From NCBI RefSeq assembly GCF_001514145.1, contig NZ_KQ948671.1, positions 57,301 to 121,300 on the forward strand: DNA of 64,000 bases, written 5' to 3'. This document shows positions 16,919 to 24,763 of this stretch, in pieces; the first letter of the stretch is position 1, and every line of letters begins with the position of its first letter. This DNA is from Streptomyces canus (GTDB lineage: Bacteria > Actinomycetota > Actinomycetes > Streptomycetales > Streptomycetaceae). The notes under the pieces were generated by a model that was given only the letters and a program-made list of their open reading frames with translations, did not search any database and was not told the origin of the DNA. Made by a program: the position numbers and the translations under genes.

Positions 16919-17940
16919 GCGGGCTCCTGGACCAGGTTCTCGATCATCTGGGACACCTGCTCGGGCTCCATCGGTGCGGGAACCTCACCGGACAGGTCGA
17001 TGGTGTACTCGACGTCCAGGACCGACACCGGCACGCCGGCCGTGGTGAGCGCTTCGCCGGTCAATCCCGGGAAGTCCGCGTCGACTCGGTACCACCGCTC
17101 CTCACCTATCGCGAAACGCACGTCCTCATAGAGGTCGGCGTCGGCGAGCCGGTAACCGGCCTTCGCGAGAAGTTCGAGGAGGGCTCCTTCGTCGTCGCAC
17201 AAGCGAAGGGCTTCGTCCACCGTCTCCACGAACCGCGCGCCCACTCCACTCGTCGTGGTGCGGCGCAACCGAAACCAGGCCAGGCAGAGCCTTCCACCGT
17301 CGGGAGCTTCGAGTTGGTCGAGCCCGTGGATCCGTGGTCGCCGACCCTCGCTACTCGTACTCGCCTTCACCTCGACGGCATTGAACGCAGCCGAGAAGTC
17401 GTGGCGGTACCTCTGGGGCCCGTGCCAGATCCGGTGCGCACTCGGGTCCTTTGCAAGGAGACGGTTCAACACGGTCAACTCGCCGAAAAGTCCGGCAAGT
17501 TCCTCCGGCCCCAGCGGCGGCCCCTGCGTCCGGAAGAGCGACTTCCAGCGATCGAGCACTCGGTACAACGCCTTGACGGGATTGTCCGGCAACTCGACGG
17601 CCTCCTCCAACACGTCCACGCACAGCTCGGTGAACAGGTCGTTGAGATCGTCGCGCAGGCAGCCCAGGTCCGCGTAGGTCTGGTAGCTCTCCGCATCCTC
17701 CAAGGGACGCTTGCGCAGCCGGAGCACTGGCCCGTCCAGGCCGGTGCGAACCTTTATGTGCGTGTGGATCGGCACCAGGAGATGACGGTGCCCCTCGTGG
17801 TCAACGGCCACCGCCAGCGGGCCACTGCCGGTGTCAACGGACAGTTCCGCCACCCGCAGTCGACGCTCCCCCGTGGTCTGTTCGGCCTCCAGCGCGGCCC
17901 AGTGCTGCTCGACGAGGCCGCGGAACTCGTCCTCCTTCAT
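16915..17940 (-). CDS. PD-(D/E)XK nuclease-like protein (DUF4420 type)
   Basis: 341 residues. The core carries GLFGELTVLNRLL with Glu154, then RHDFSAAFNAVEVKAST, giving Asp181 and Glu190-x-Lys192: the metal-binding D...ExK of the PD-(D/E)XK fold. N-terminal residues 1-140 and the C terminus are mostly helical. Length and motif layout match the family found beside Z1 helicases. It is the likely DNA-cutting component of the operon. ATG start overlaps the helicase stop, and its own stop overlaps the ATPase start. Confidence 0.82.
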   Translation of the reverse strand: MKEDEFRGLVEQHWAALEAEQTTGERRLRVAELSVDTGSGPLAVAVDHEGHRHLLVPIHTHIKVRTGLDGPVLRLRKRPLEDAESYQTYADLGCLRDDLNDLFTELCVDVLEEAVELPDNPVKALYRVLDRWKSLFRTQGPPLGPEELAGLFGELTVLNRLLAKDPSAHRIWHGPQRYRHDFSAAFNAVEVKASTSSEGRRPRIHGLDQLEAPDGGRLCLAWFRLRRTTTSGVGARFVETVDEALRLCDDEGALLELLAKAGYRLADADLYEDVRFAIGEERWYRVDADFPGLTGEALTTAGVPVSVLDVEYTIDLSGEVPAPMEPEQVSQMIENLVQEPA

Positions 17941-20501
17941 GCGTCCTCACCGTCGACGAGGCTGTAGTCCTCCTCCTCGATCTCGATGTTCACATTGGAC
18001 AAGTCCGCGGAGATGTAGCTCTCCACGGTGCTGTCGCCGTTCCGCGGCTCAGGGAAGACCAGGCCTACGCCGATCACGTGCTCCTCCGCGTCGAGCGCCG
18101 CACGGAGCTTCTTCGACGGGTCGGGCTCGGACACTTTGTCGATCGGATAGAGGACAAGCAAACCGGCGTCAGGGAGCTGCTTGCGCCGCTCCTCCTTGAT
18201 CCCCTTCTCGGTCAGTTTTCCGATGTCCCCGGCGAGGTCAACTGCCGCGTCCCTGCGGCTCATCAGCGTCTTGATGTCGGCGAAGTCGGGGTCGGGGTTG
18301 GACAGGAGAAGGCGGGCACGGTTGTTCAGCCCGACGGTCACGTGGGGCGCGAAGGTGAAGTCCTGCCCCCTCCCCGCGGCGTTGCCCACAATGGCGACAT
18401 TCCAGCGCCCAAGCGAGCCGGCGCTGGTGACCCGCTTGCGGATGTAGTTGCTGATCAGCTTGGCGTCGTTCTCCGGGGACTTTTTGTGGAACTGGTAGTT
18501 CGACAGGAAATCGAGCACGAAGTCGTGCGGCACGTCGCGGAAGACGTAGCGTCCGTCCGCAGCACGCGCCTCCACGCGGTGCGTGTTGGAGACAGCGGCG
18601 GCGATCAGCGTGCGCGCCGCATCGATGTTCCCGCGCAGCCACTCCTCGTCCGTGTGGAAGTAACGGGTCTGGACCCGCTTGCCGCCGTACGAGGAAGCTG
18701 CCACAACGGCGTCGCGCATCTTCGCAGCCGCAGTCACCCGCAGGGCTGGGTGTGTTCGCAGCCTCACGGCGAAGGTGAGCGGGTCTTCGTCCTCGGTCAT
18801 GTAGATGTCGATGTCGCGGCGCATCTCGGTCTCAACCGTGGCCAGGTGCCGGAACCACTCGGCGAGCTCGTCGGTCATCCAGGTCCTCGGCAGGTCGGCA
18901 TACCCGTTGCGGAAGCCGAACCAGCGCCCCATCTGGAGCAGGGTGTCGTACGCCGAGACCGAACGGACGAAGTAGCTGACGGACAGCCCTTCGAGGGTGA
19001 GTCCTCGCGAGAGGGTGTTGCCACCCACGGCGATAGCGACGACCGGGCCGTTCTCGTAGTCGAGTCGGTCCTCACTGCTGGAGTTGTCCATGATGACGCG
19101 ACAGCTGTCAAGCACCCCGGGCAGCTGCGGAACCAGCTCCTCGAACGGCACCTTCGTCTCGTCGAAGTCCTCGGCCGGAACGCGTTCGGTTTCCATGTCC
19201 CACAAGGCGCGCAGCCCAGAGAGATAGTCGGAGCTCCCCAGCGACTGCGCGGCCCGCTTACGCAGAAACTCCAGGGGCCTCCTGAAACTGTTGTGGACCG
19301 CGGTGTTGACGCTGGTGTGGATCAGCATCGTGTTGTGCGGGTTGCCGGTGCCGCGCACGCGCCGGGCCGCGGTGACCAGCCAGAAGTACTCGACGGACCG
19401 CCGCAGGGTGTCGGTGATGACGGGCTCGAAACCCTCGACGTCGGCTCTGGTCCCGGGGCGCACGGCAGGGACGTCGTCCTCCGGTACCGAACGGATCATG
19501 TCGTATCCGTCGTCGACCTGCTCCGGGTCCTCACCGTCGAGGGCGTAACGGCCGAAGAGGACTTCGGTGCCGAAGTGCCCGGCGGGCTGGGGCAGGTTGA
19601 CGACGAAATCCTTGGGATACAGGTCCTCGGCGCTCGGGTCGATCAACAGGTTCGCGAACGGGGACGCCGTGTATCCGACATACGCCGACCTGGGCAAGTG
19701 GCTCATGATGTTCAGGATCAACGGATTGATCGACTTCGTCGCCACGGTGGCCTGGTCGGCCTCGTCGTCGATGATCAGCGCAGGGCAGTCCTCAAGGTAG
19801 GTCGAGGCCTTCTCCAGCCACTTGGCGAGCTTGCGCAGGACCGTCGCGTTCTTCTTCACCACGCACAGCACGTGGGTCTTGTTGCTCTTGCCAAAATACG
19901 AGGCCGGGTTCTCCTGCGGGGTGAAATCCTTCTCCAAGCCGGTCAGTTGCGACCACAGCGAGGGATTCGGCTCCACGAGCTGCTGCACGAGACGGGCCTG
20001 GGTCTGGCGGCGTAGTCCATTGTGGATACCCGCCAGGACGATGAAGAGCTTGTAGCCGCGATCCGCGGCCTTCGCCATGACGGACGTAAAGTTGGTCGTC
20101 TTCCCGGACTGCACGTAGCCGACCACGAGTCCACGTGTGGAGAACCGCTTCTCCTTCGGGTGGTTCAGCAGGGAGACCACACGAGTCGAGGAGTCGTCGA
20201 GGCTCCTGATCGCGGGATCCTCGGGCCAACCGTCCTTGCGCAGCTGGTCCGCGACGGCTGGCCAGCATTTGTCCTTGGCATGCGGTCCCGTGTACCAGGT
20301 GTCGCGGTTGCCCAGGATCACGGCGTGCGGTTCCTCGAGCTCCTTGATGCGAATCGTCTGCTGCTCGTGCCGCTCACGGATCTGCTGCACGATCTCCGGA
20401 GGGATGCCGAACTGCTCCAGCCGCTTGACCGCCTCCGCCGGGGGAAACGAATCGAGCAGGGCCTTGAACGTGTCGTACATTCCGTCGAGTTCGTCGGTCA
20501 T
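17937..20501 (-). CDS. Z1-domain superfamily II helicase of the defence operon
   Basis: 854 residues from ATG 20501 (MTDELDGMYD); upstream in-frame codons look non-coding. Walker A GYVQSGKTT at about 128-136 and Walker B IDDEAD at about 244-249. The Z1 domain has GGNTLSRGLTLEGLSVSYF and LLQMGRWFGFR at about 540-590, where motif VI-like arginines sit. It is a nucleic-acid-dependent ATPase expected to move along or remodel DNA and hand it to the nuclease. First gene of six in tight order; the 279-base gap upstream (20502-20780) holds no gene and probably contains the operon promoter. Confidence 0.88.
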   Translation of the reverse strand: MTDELDGMYDTFKALLDSFPPAEAVKRLEQFGIPPEIVQQIRERHEQQTIRIKELEEPHAVILGNRDTWYTGPHAKDKCWPAVADQLRKDGWPEDPAIRSLDDSSTRVVSLLNHPKEKRFSTRGLVVGYVQSGKTTNFTSVMAKAADRGYKLFIVLAGIHNGLRRQTQARLVQQLVEPNPSLWSQLTGLEKDFTPQENPASYFGKSNKTHVLCVVKKNATVLRKLAKWLEKASTYLEDCPALIIDDEADQATVATKSINPLILNIMSHLPRSAYVGYTASPFANLLIDPSAEDLYPKDFVVNLPQPAGHFGTEVLFGRYALDGEDPEQVDDGYDMIRSVPEDDVPAVRPGTRADVEGFEPVITDTLRRSVEYFWLVTAARRVRGTGNPHNTMLIHTSVNTAVHNSFRRPLEFLRKRAAQSLGSSDYLSGLRALWDMETERVPAEDFDETKVPFEELVPQLPGVLDSCRVIMDNSSSEDRLDYENGPVVAIAVGGNTLSRGLTLEGLSVSYFVRSVSAYDTLLQMGRWFGFRNGYADLPRTWMTDELAEWFRHLATVETEMRRDIDIYMTEDEDPLTFAVRLRTHPALRVTAAAKMRDAVVAASSYGGKRVQTRYFHTDEEWLRGNIDAARTLIAAAVSNTHRVEARAADGRYVFRDVPHDFVLDFLSNYQFHKKSPENDAKLISNYIRKRVTSAGSLGRWNVAIVGNAAGRGQDFTFAPHVTVGLNNRARLLLSNPDPDFADIKTLMSRRDAAVDLAGDIGKLTEKGIKEERRKQLPDAGLLVLYPIDKVSEPDPSKKLRAALDAEEHVIGVGLVFPEPRNGDSTVESYISADLSNVNIEIEEEDYSLVDGEDA

Positions 20502-20780
20502 GGGAGTCGACCGTTCCCCGTTTCTGTTCGCTGGAGCCAACCGGGCTGCGAGGCGCTGTGCCTCGTCGATCAGCCCATCCGCGACACAGACACCTTGAAA
20601 TGCACCGGGACGCGCCCCCGTGCACACAACATCTACACGATATTGTGCAGGGCGCGTCCTGATACGCAGAATCGTGGCCTCGCTTTGGTGTGGAAACCCG
20701 GAGCTTCACGAAGCCCACGCGGAAACACCTGCTCGCGACAACCAGGAACGGCACGCCCACCGATGCGCCGCCCCAGGGGG

Positions 20781-21212
20781 TCAGGAGGCGCCCGAGGCCG
20801 ACCTGCGAGACCGCACCGTGGTCTCGATCAGGTGGGCGACGTCATCGGCCGACTCATGCTCCCAGAACCTCAGCACTGTCCAACCGGCGGCAGTCAGGTG
20901 ATCGGTCGTCTCACGGTCACGCGCGATGTTCCGGTCGAGCTTCGAGCGCCACCATTCGGCGTTGGCCCGCGGATGCGTGGCGTGCACCGGGCAGCCATGC
21001 CAGTAGCAGCCGTCGAGGAACACAGCGATCCTCAATTTACTGAAGGCGATGTCCATGCTCCGCCGCGGCATGCCCGGTACGGGGTAATGCACTCGGTACC
21101 GCAGCCCGTCGGCGTGTAGCAGTCGCCGTACAGTCAGTTCCGGCTGAGTGTTATGAGACGCTTGCCGACTCATACGAGCTGAAACGGCTGGGGACGATGC
21201 GGTCGGGGACAT
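20781..21212 (-). CDS. vsr: Very short patch repair endonuclease (Vsr)
   Basis: 143 residues from ATG 21212. Family features: MSRQASHNTQPELTVRRLLH (usually MSRIRSKNTKPE), the metal ligand Asp54 in RSMDIAFSKLRIAVFLDG, FLDGCYWHGCP, and NAEWWRSKLDRN followed by RD. Vsr nicks 5' of the T in T:G mismatches that arise when 5-methylcytosine deaminates, so it limits the mutation cost of the nearby C5-methylase. Same strand as the defence operon, 279 bases upstream of the helicase start, so it may have its own transcript. Confidence 0.9.
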   Translation of the reverse strand: MSPTASSPAVSARMSRQASHNTQPELTVRRLLHADGLRYRVHYPVPGMPRRSMDIAFSKLRIAVFLDGCYWHGCPVHATHPRANAEWWRSKLDRNIARDRETTDHLTAAGWTVLRFWEHESADDVAHLIETTVRSRRSASGAS

Positions 21213-21362
21213 GGGACCAGTCTCTCGCGGCCACGCTTCCGCGCAAGCCCTGTCCTGTCCTGTCTCATGTTCTCCTGGAGCACCAGGGGCCCCATGACGG
21301 AGTACGCCTCGGCGCTGTCTCGCCAGCGGGCACACTGAGCTTGTCCGGCGTTGCCGAAAGGC

Positions 21363-22664
21363 TCACTCCAGAAGGATCTCTTCGGGGCGCCGGCTGGTGA
21401 TCGGTACACCTTGGGCGTAGAGGATGTGGTCCAGGCATGCTGCAAGGTCGTTGCCGTGATCGTCTCGGGCCATGTCGCGCAACTCGCGAGCCAGATCCAG
21501 CCCGTTGACGAGAACGATGGGGTACTGGTCCTCCACCATCTCGAGTTGAGCCGGCTCCGAGAAAGCTCCGGTGGTGACGTATGCGCCGATCCAGCCGCGG
21601 CGTAGGCGTGCAACCACTCGTGCTATCTGTTCAGCGGAGACACTGGTGTCCGGACGTATGCACTTGGCTTGGCCGAGGACGACGAGGCTGGTACCGGCCA
21701 GACCTGTCCCGAGGTCGATACGACCGACGAAATCCGCGCCACCGTCTCCGGAGCGCCGAGTGATCCATCCCTCGCGGTAGTTGTGTCCGGAACCTCTCAG
21801 CACACGAGCGGCGACGGCGGAAGCAACGGCCTCGAAGTCATGTTTGCGTCTGTCGAACTGCTCATAGATGAACCGGAGGTCTTCGTCTCGCCGACTGCCT
21901 GGCACAGGACGTTGATCACGCACCTTCGTGACGCGGGCTCGAGCAACGCGCCGGCGGACCCGGGGCAGAGCGGAGTGCCCCCGCTTGACCCACTCCCGCC
22001 AGGCGCGTGGCGCCTTGGCCAGGGCCTTCTGATCGGAGACGGCCGGCTTACGACGCGCAGTGATCCAGTCCCAGTCGACCTGATCGTTCTCGACAGTGAG
22101 ATCGATCAGGGCAATGTCGTACACGTAGTTGGTGAACGTTGTGTGCTCGTGTCCTGCCCACTGAACGATCCGCTCTGCCCGTTCTATGACCCCGAGTCCA
22201 CAGAACTCGACGAAGCCCTTGACCTTGCCGTTGCGTGACACAGCCCGGAACAGCAGCAGAGGGGCCGCATCGGCTCGCCCCTCCGGTGCCGGCGCCTGAT
22301 GCTCCGTAAAGGCGTCGAGAAGGGCAGCGTTCCCTGTGGTGGTTCCGGGCGACTTGGCCAGTCCGACCTTGTGGTCACCGAAGTACCGCACGTGACCGTT
22401 GTCCATATCGAACACGTCGTGCCACGGCGTCTGCTCGCTACCGGCCTTCCACGGACTGGAACGGATAAGGATGGCCGGCCGCCGTTGCTTCCCCCTCGCG
22501 GAGACCTTCGCCATGCCATTTATGCCGGACTCGAGAAGTGCCTTCTTGTGACCTGGAGCATCCGTCACGTAGTGGAAGTTTGTATATCCATCGAGCACGG
22601 GGGCGGTTGGGTCTTTTGCGCTCGAATAACGCAGCACCTGCCCCACGCGCAGCGACTCCCCCAT
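21363..22664 (-). CDS. AspBHI-like modification-dependent restriction endonuclease (type IV)
   Basis: 433 residues; ATG preceded by AGGAAGGAG. Residues 1-200 resemble the N-terminal reader domain of AspBHI-type enzymes (YSSAKDPTAPVLDGYTNFHY, then AILIRSSPWKAG, then DVFDMDNGHVRYFGDHK). Residues 265-433 are an Mrr-like catalytic domain, with Asp311 in GDGGADFVGRIDL and Gln332-x-Lys334 in VLGQAKC, the D-(E/Q)xK metal site. AspBHI cuts DNA that carries 5-methylcytosine in a certain context. Beside a C5-methylase, its context must differ from the host mark, or it would cut its own genome. Confidence 0.78.
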   Translation of the reverse strand: MGESLRVGQVLRYSSAKDPTAPVLDGYTNFHYVTDAPGHKKALLESGINGMAKVSARGKQRRPAILIRSSPWKAGSEQTPWHDVFDMDNGHVRYFGDHKVGLAKSPGTTTGNAALLDAFTEHQAPAPEGRADAAPLLLFRAVSRNGKVKGFVEFCGLGVIERAERIVQWAGHEHTTFTNYVYDIALIDLTVENDQVDWDWITARRKPAVSDQKALAKAPRAWREWVKRGHSALPRVRRRVARARVTKVRDQRPVPGSRRDEDLRFIYEQFDRRKHDFEAVASAVAARVLRGSGHNYREGWITRRSGDGGADFVGRIDLGTGLAGTSLVVLGQAKCIRPDTSVSAEQIARVVARLRRGWIGAYVTTGAFSEPAQLEMVEDQYPIVLVNGLDLARELRDMARDDHGNDLAACLDHILYAQGVPITSRRPEEILLE

Positions 22665-22763
22665 AGCACTCCTTCCTGCGACCTACGAAGGAGTGATCAT
22701 TACACAATCCGAAAAGTCAGCGCTTGACGAACTCGTGCACCCCTTGACCATGGCAGGAGCCCG

Positions 22764-23396
22764 TCAGGCTGCGTCCGCTTCAGCCTCGTAGTGCACCTGA
22801 GCGCGGTCGAGCATGTCGTCCGGATCATGGCCACGGGCGGCGGTCCAGTGAAGGAGGTCCGCGATCAGCTCGATCGCTGACTCTTCCAGAGCCGTATCCC
22901 GCCTCCCTCCGAACAGACCAAGGCCACCGATGCGTCCCTGGTATCGCTCAAGCGCCTCGACGGCCCGCTCGATGCGTCGGCACGCGCGTCCCGAGCTGAT
23001 GGCGATCTCACACCAGACCGCCTTGCCGACGGCGGTCAGGACAGTTCCCCAGTCCACAGCCAGCGCCGCGAGAAGGTGCAGACCGCGGCCGCACTCCTCG
23101 TCACAACCTGCCGACTTGGATGTCGGCACCGCCTGGCTCTTGTCGTGAACTTCGAGCCTCAACCGCTCTCCCCTCCGTTCAAGGATCAGAGTCGCTGAAA
23201 CACCTTCGCCGACATGTTTGAAGACGTTCGTCGCCAGCTCCGTGACGAGCAGCTCTGCCTCATCCGTCGCTGTGGACACGCCCCACAGGTTCAGTTGCTT
23301 GGCAGCGGCCTTCCGGAGAAGGCGTACTTCCGCCGGCACCGCCTCAAAGGGCAGGACACAGCGGAGTTGGGGCTCGGACATCTCGTAGCCCGGCAT
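22764..23396 (-). CDS. Anti-sigma-type GHKL ATP-binding protein
   Basis: 210 residues from ATG 23396 (GGAGGGAGGAG just upstream). HATPase motifs: EAELLVTELATNVFKHV (N box), then LEVHDKSQAVP (D box), and CGRGLHLLAALAVDWGT (G box). This is the single-domain type so common in Streptomyces, related to SpoIIAB/RsbW. It has an extra C-terminal helical region (145-210) rich in Arg/Glu/Ala. It is divergent from the XRE regulator and DUF397 genes, the combination seen in abaA/whiJ-type loci, and probably shares control with them. Confidence 0.8.
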   Translation of the reverse strand: MPGYEMSEPQLRCVLPFEAVPAEVRLLRKAAAKQLNLWGVSTATDEAELLVTELATNVFKHVGEGVSATLILERRGERLRLEVHDKSQAVPTSKSAGCDEECGRGLHLLAALAVDWGTVLTAVGKAVWCEIAISSGRACRRIERAVEALERYQGRIGGLGLFGGRRDTALEESAIELIADLLHWTAARGHDPDDMLDRAQVHYEAEADAA

Positions 23397-23487
23397 GGCT
23401 ACTCCTCCCTCCCAAGCCACACAGATGCTGCGCCTGCCGTGTTCACACGACTGCACTGTGTAGCGGACTGAGAGCGAGCATGACACA

Positions 23488-23512
23488 GAGAAGTCTCACT
23501 GTGTAACTTCTC
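23488..23512. promoter_or_regulatory. Inverted repeat in the divergent promoter region, candidate operator
   Basis: GAGAAGT and ACTTCTC, a perfect 7-bp inverted repeat with an 11-base spacer, lies between the ATP-binding gene and the XRE gene. The spacer also carries CACTGTGTA, which occurs again at about 23453. Either could be bound by the XRE regulator; this is only inferred from position. Confidence 0.35.
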
Positions 23513-23614
23513 ACGAGAACCCATCGAGTGAATCTGATGGTGGGTCCGGCTGCTCCCTGCCTAGCCTGATGAGATCTCCGGGCCTGACGACCCGGTACTT
23601 GGCGGAGGAGCCAC

Positions 23615-24460
23615 ATGCCCGAACGCACCACAACCCGGCGTCGTCAACTAGGCGCGATGATGCGCAAGTTGCGCGCACGCAAAGGCCTGACGCTTGAGGA
23701 CGCCGGAAAACTCGTCGGTGTTTCCAAGGCAACGGTGAGCAGGTACGAAACCCAGGCCGGACCGGTCAAGTGGATCGTCATCGACGCACTTTGCCGCGAG
23801 TACGGGGCAACCGACGCCGAGCGTGCGGCCCTTGTCAGGCTCGCCAAGGACGCCAAGCAGCGAGGCTGGTGGAGTTCCTTCGCCGACTCCATCCCCGAGA
23901 GCATGAACCTGCTGCTCACCTTGGAGGACGAGGCAGTCCACGAGAGTCACTTCTCGTGTGTCTACGTCCCTGGCCTTCTGCAAACCCGCGCCTACAGCAC
24001 GGCTCTGCAGAAGGCCAACGAGGTGTCGCTGGAACCCGTGGAGATCGAGCGGCTGGTCGACATCCGCATGAAGCGGCAGGACATCCTCTCCCGCCCGAAA
24101 CCGCCACGCCTGTGGGCCATCCTCGACGAGTCCGTGATCCGCCGTCTCGTCGGGTCGCCGGCAACCATGAAAGAACAGCTCGACCGGCTGCTCGAAGCCA
24201 ACGAGTCGCCTCACATAACGCTCCAGGTTCTGCCCTTCTCCAAAGGAGCCCACGCGGCTGCTCTGGGCAGCTTCGTCATCATCGGCGGTGCCGATCCAGG
24301 CCTCGACGTCGTGTACGTCGACTTCCACACCGGCTCCCTCTTCCTGGAGAAGGACGAGGAACTGGAGCGATACAGACTTGCGTTCGAGTACCTGCGCGCA
24401 CAAGCGTTGGACATGGAGGCTTCCTCCGCCATGATCCATCGCGCCCGCAAGGAGCTATGA
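23615..24460 (+). CDS. XRE-type regulator with DUF5753 (Scr1-like)
   Basis: 281 residues. The helix-turn-helix lies at about 11-70 (LRARKGLTLEDAGKLVGVSK, then TVSRYE). DUF5753 follows at about 95-275, with the marker stretches YVPGLLQTRAYS, RMKRQDIL, LWAILDESVIRR and LQVLPFSKGAHAA. Proteins of this kind, with a following DUF397 gene, control development or antibiotic production in Streptomyces (Scr1/Scr2, AbaA and WhiJ-like sets), in some cases behaving like an antitoxin. The stop is followed at once by the DUF397 start. Confidence 0.88.
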   Translation: MPERTTTRRRQLGAMMRKLRARKGLTLEDAGKLVGVSKATVSRYETQAGPVKWIVIDALCREYGATDAERAALVRLAKDAKQRGWWSSFADSIPESMNLLLTLEDEAVHESHFSCVYVPGLLQTRAYSTALQKANEVSLEPVEIERLVDIRMKRQDILSRPKPPRLWAILDESVIRRLVGSPATMKEQLDRLLEANESPHITLQVLPFSKGAHAAALGSFVIIGGADPGLDVVYVDFHTGSLFLEKDEELERYRLAFEYLRAQALDMEASSAMIHRARKEL

Positions 24461-24688
24461 ATGCCCGTCGGTCCTCAGAGTGCCTCTGATCCTGCCTGGT
24501 TCAAGTCGTCGTACAGCGGCGGCAATGCGACCGAGTGCGTCGAAGCCGCGTTCGTCCCCTCCGGTGTACTCATACGGGACTCGAAGCGCCCTAAGCATCA
24601 GCACCTCACAGTGTCGGCTCTGTCCTGGGCCGAGTTCCTGGCGAGCGTCAACTTGCCGCACCGGCCGGTCGACTCCGAACCGACCTGA
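24461..24688 (+). CDS. DUF397 small protein, partner of the XRE regulator
   Basis: 75 residues. Hallmarks WFKSSYSGGNATECVEAAF, then VLIRDSKRP, and WAEFLASV: the complete DUF397 pattern. It starts on the base after the regulator's stop codon, so the two are translated together. In characterised pairs the DUF397 protein binds the XRE partner and changes its DNA binding. Confidence 0.9.
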   Translation: MPVGPQSASDPAWFKSSYSGGNATECVEAAFVPSGVLIRDSKRPKHQHLTVSALSWAEFLASVNLPHRPVDSEPT

Positions 24689-24763
24689 TCAACTGTTGGC
24701 AACACCCGTCAATCCTGCAAGAGTTGAGCACCACCAGTGAGGCTCAGGGGACACGGAGCGACA

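Noticed and set aside
10858..20501. DISARM, BREX or phosphorothioate (Dnd) system
   Set aside because: No DrmA/DrmB/DrmC, PglX/PglZ/BrxC or DndCDE-type proteins; the helicase is of the Z1 kind and the partners are GHKL and DUF4420-like.
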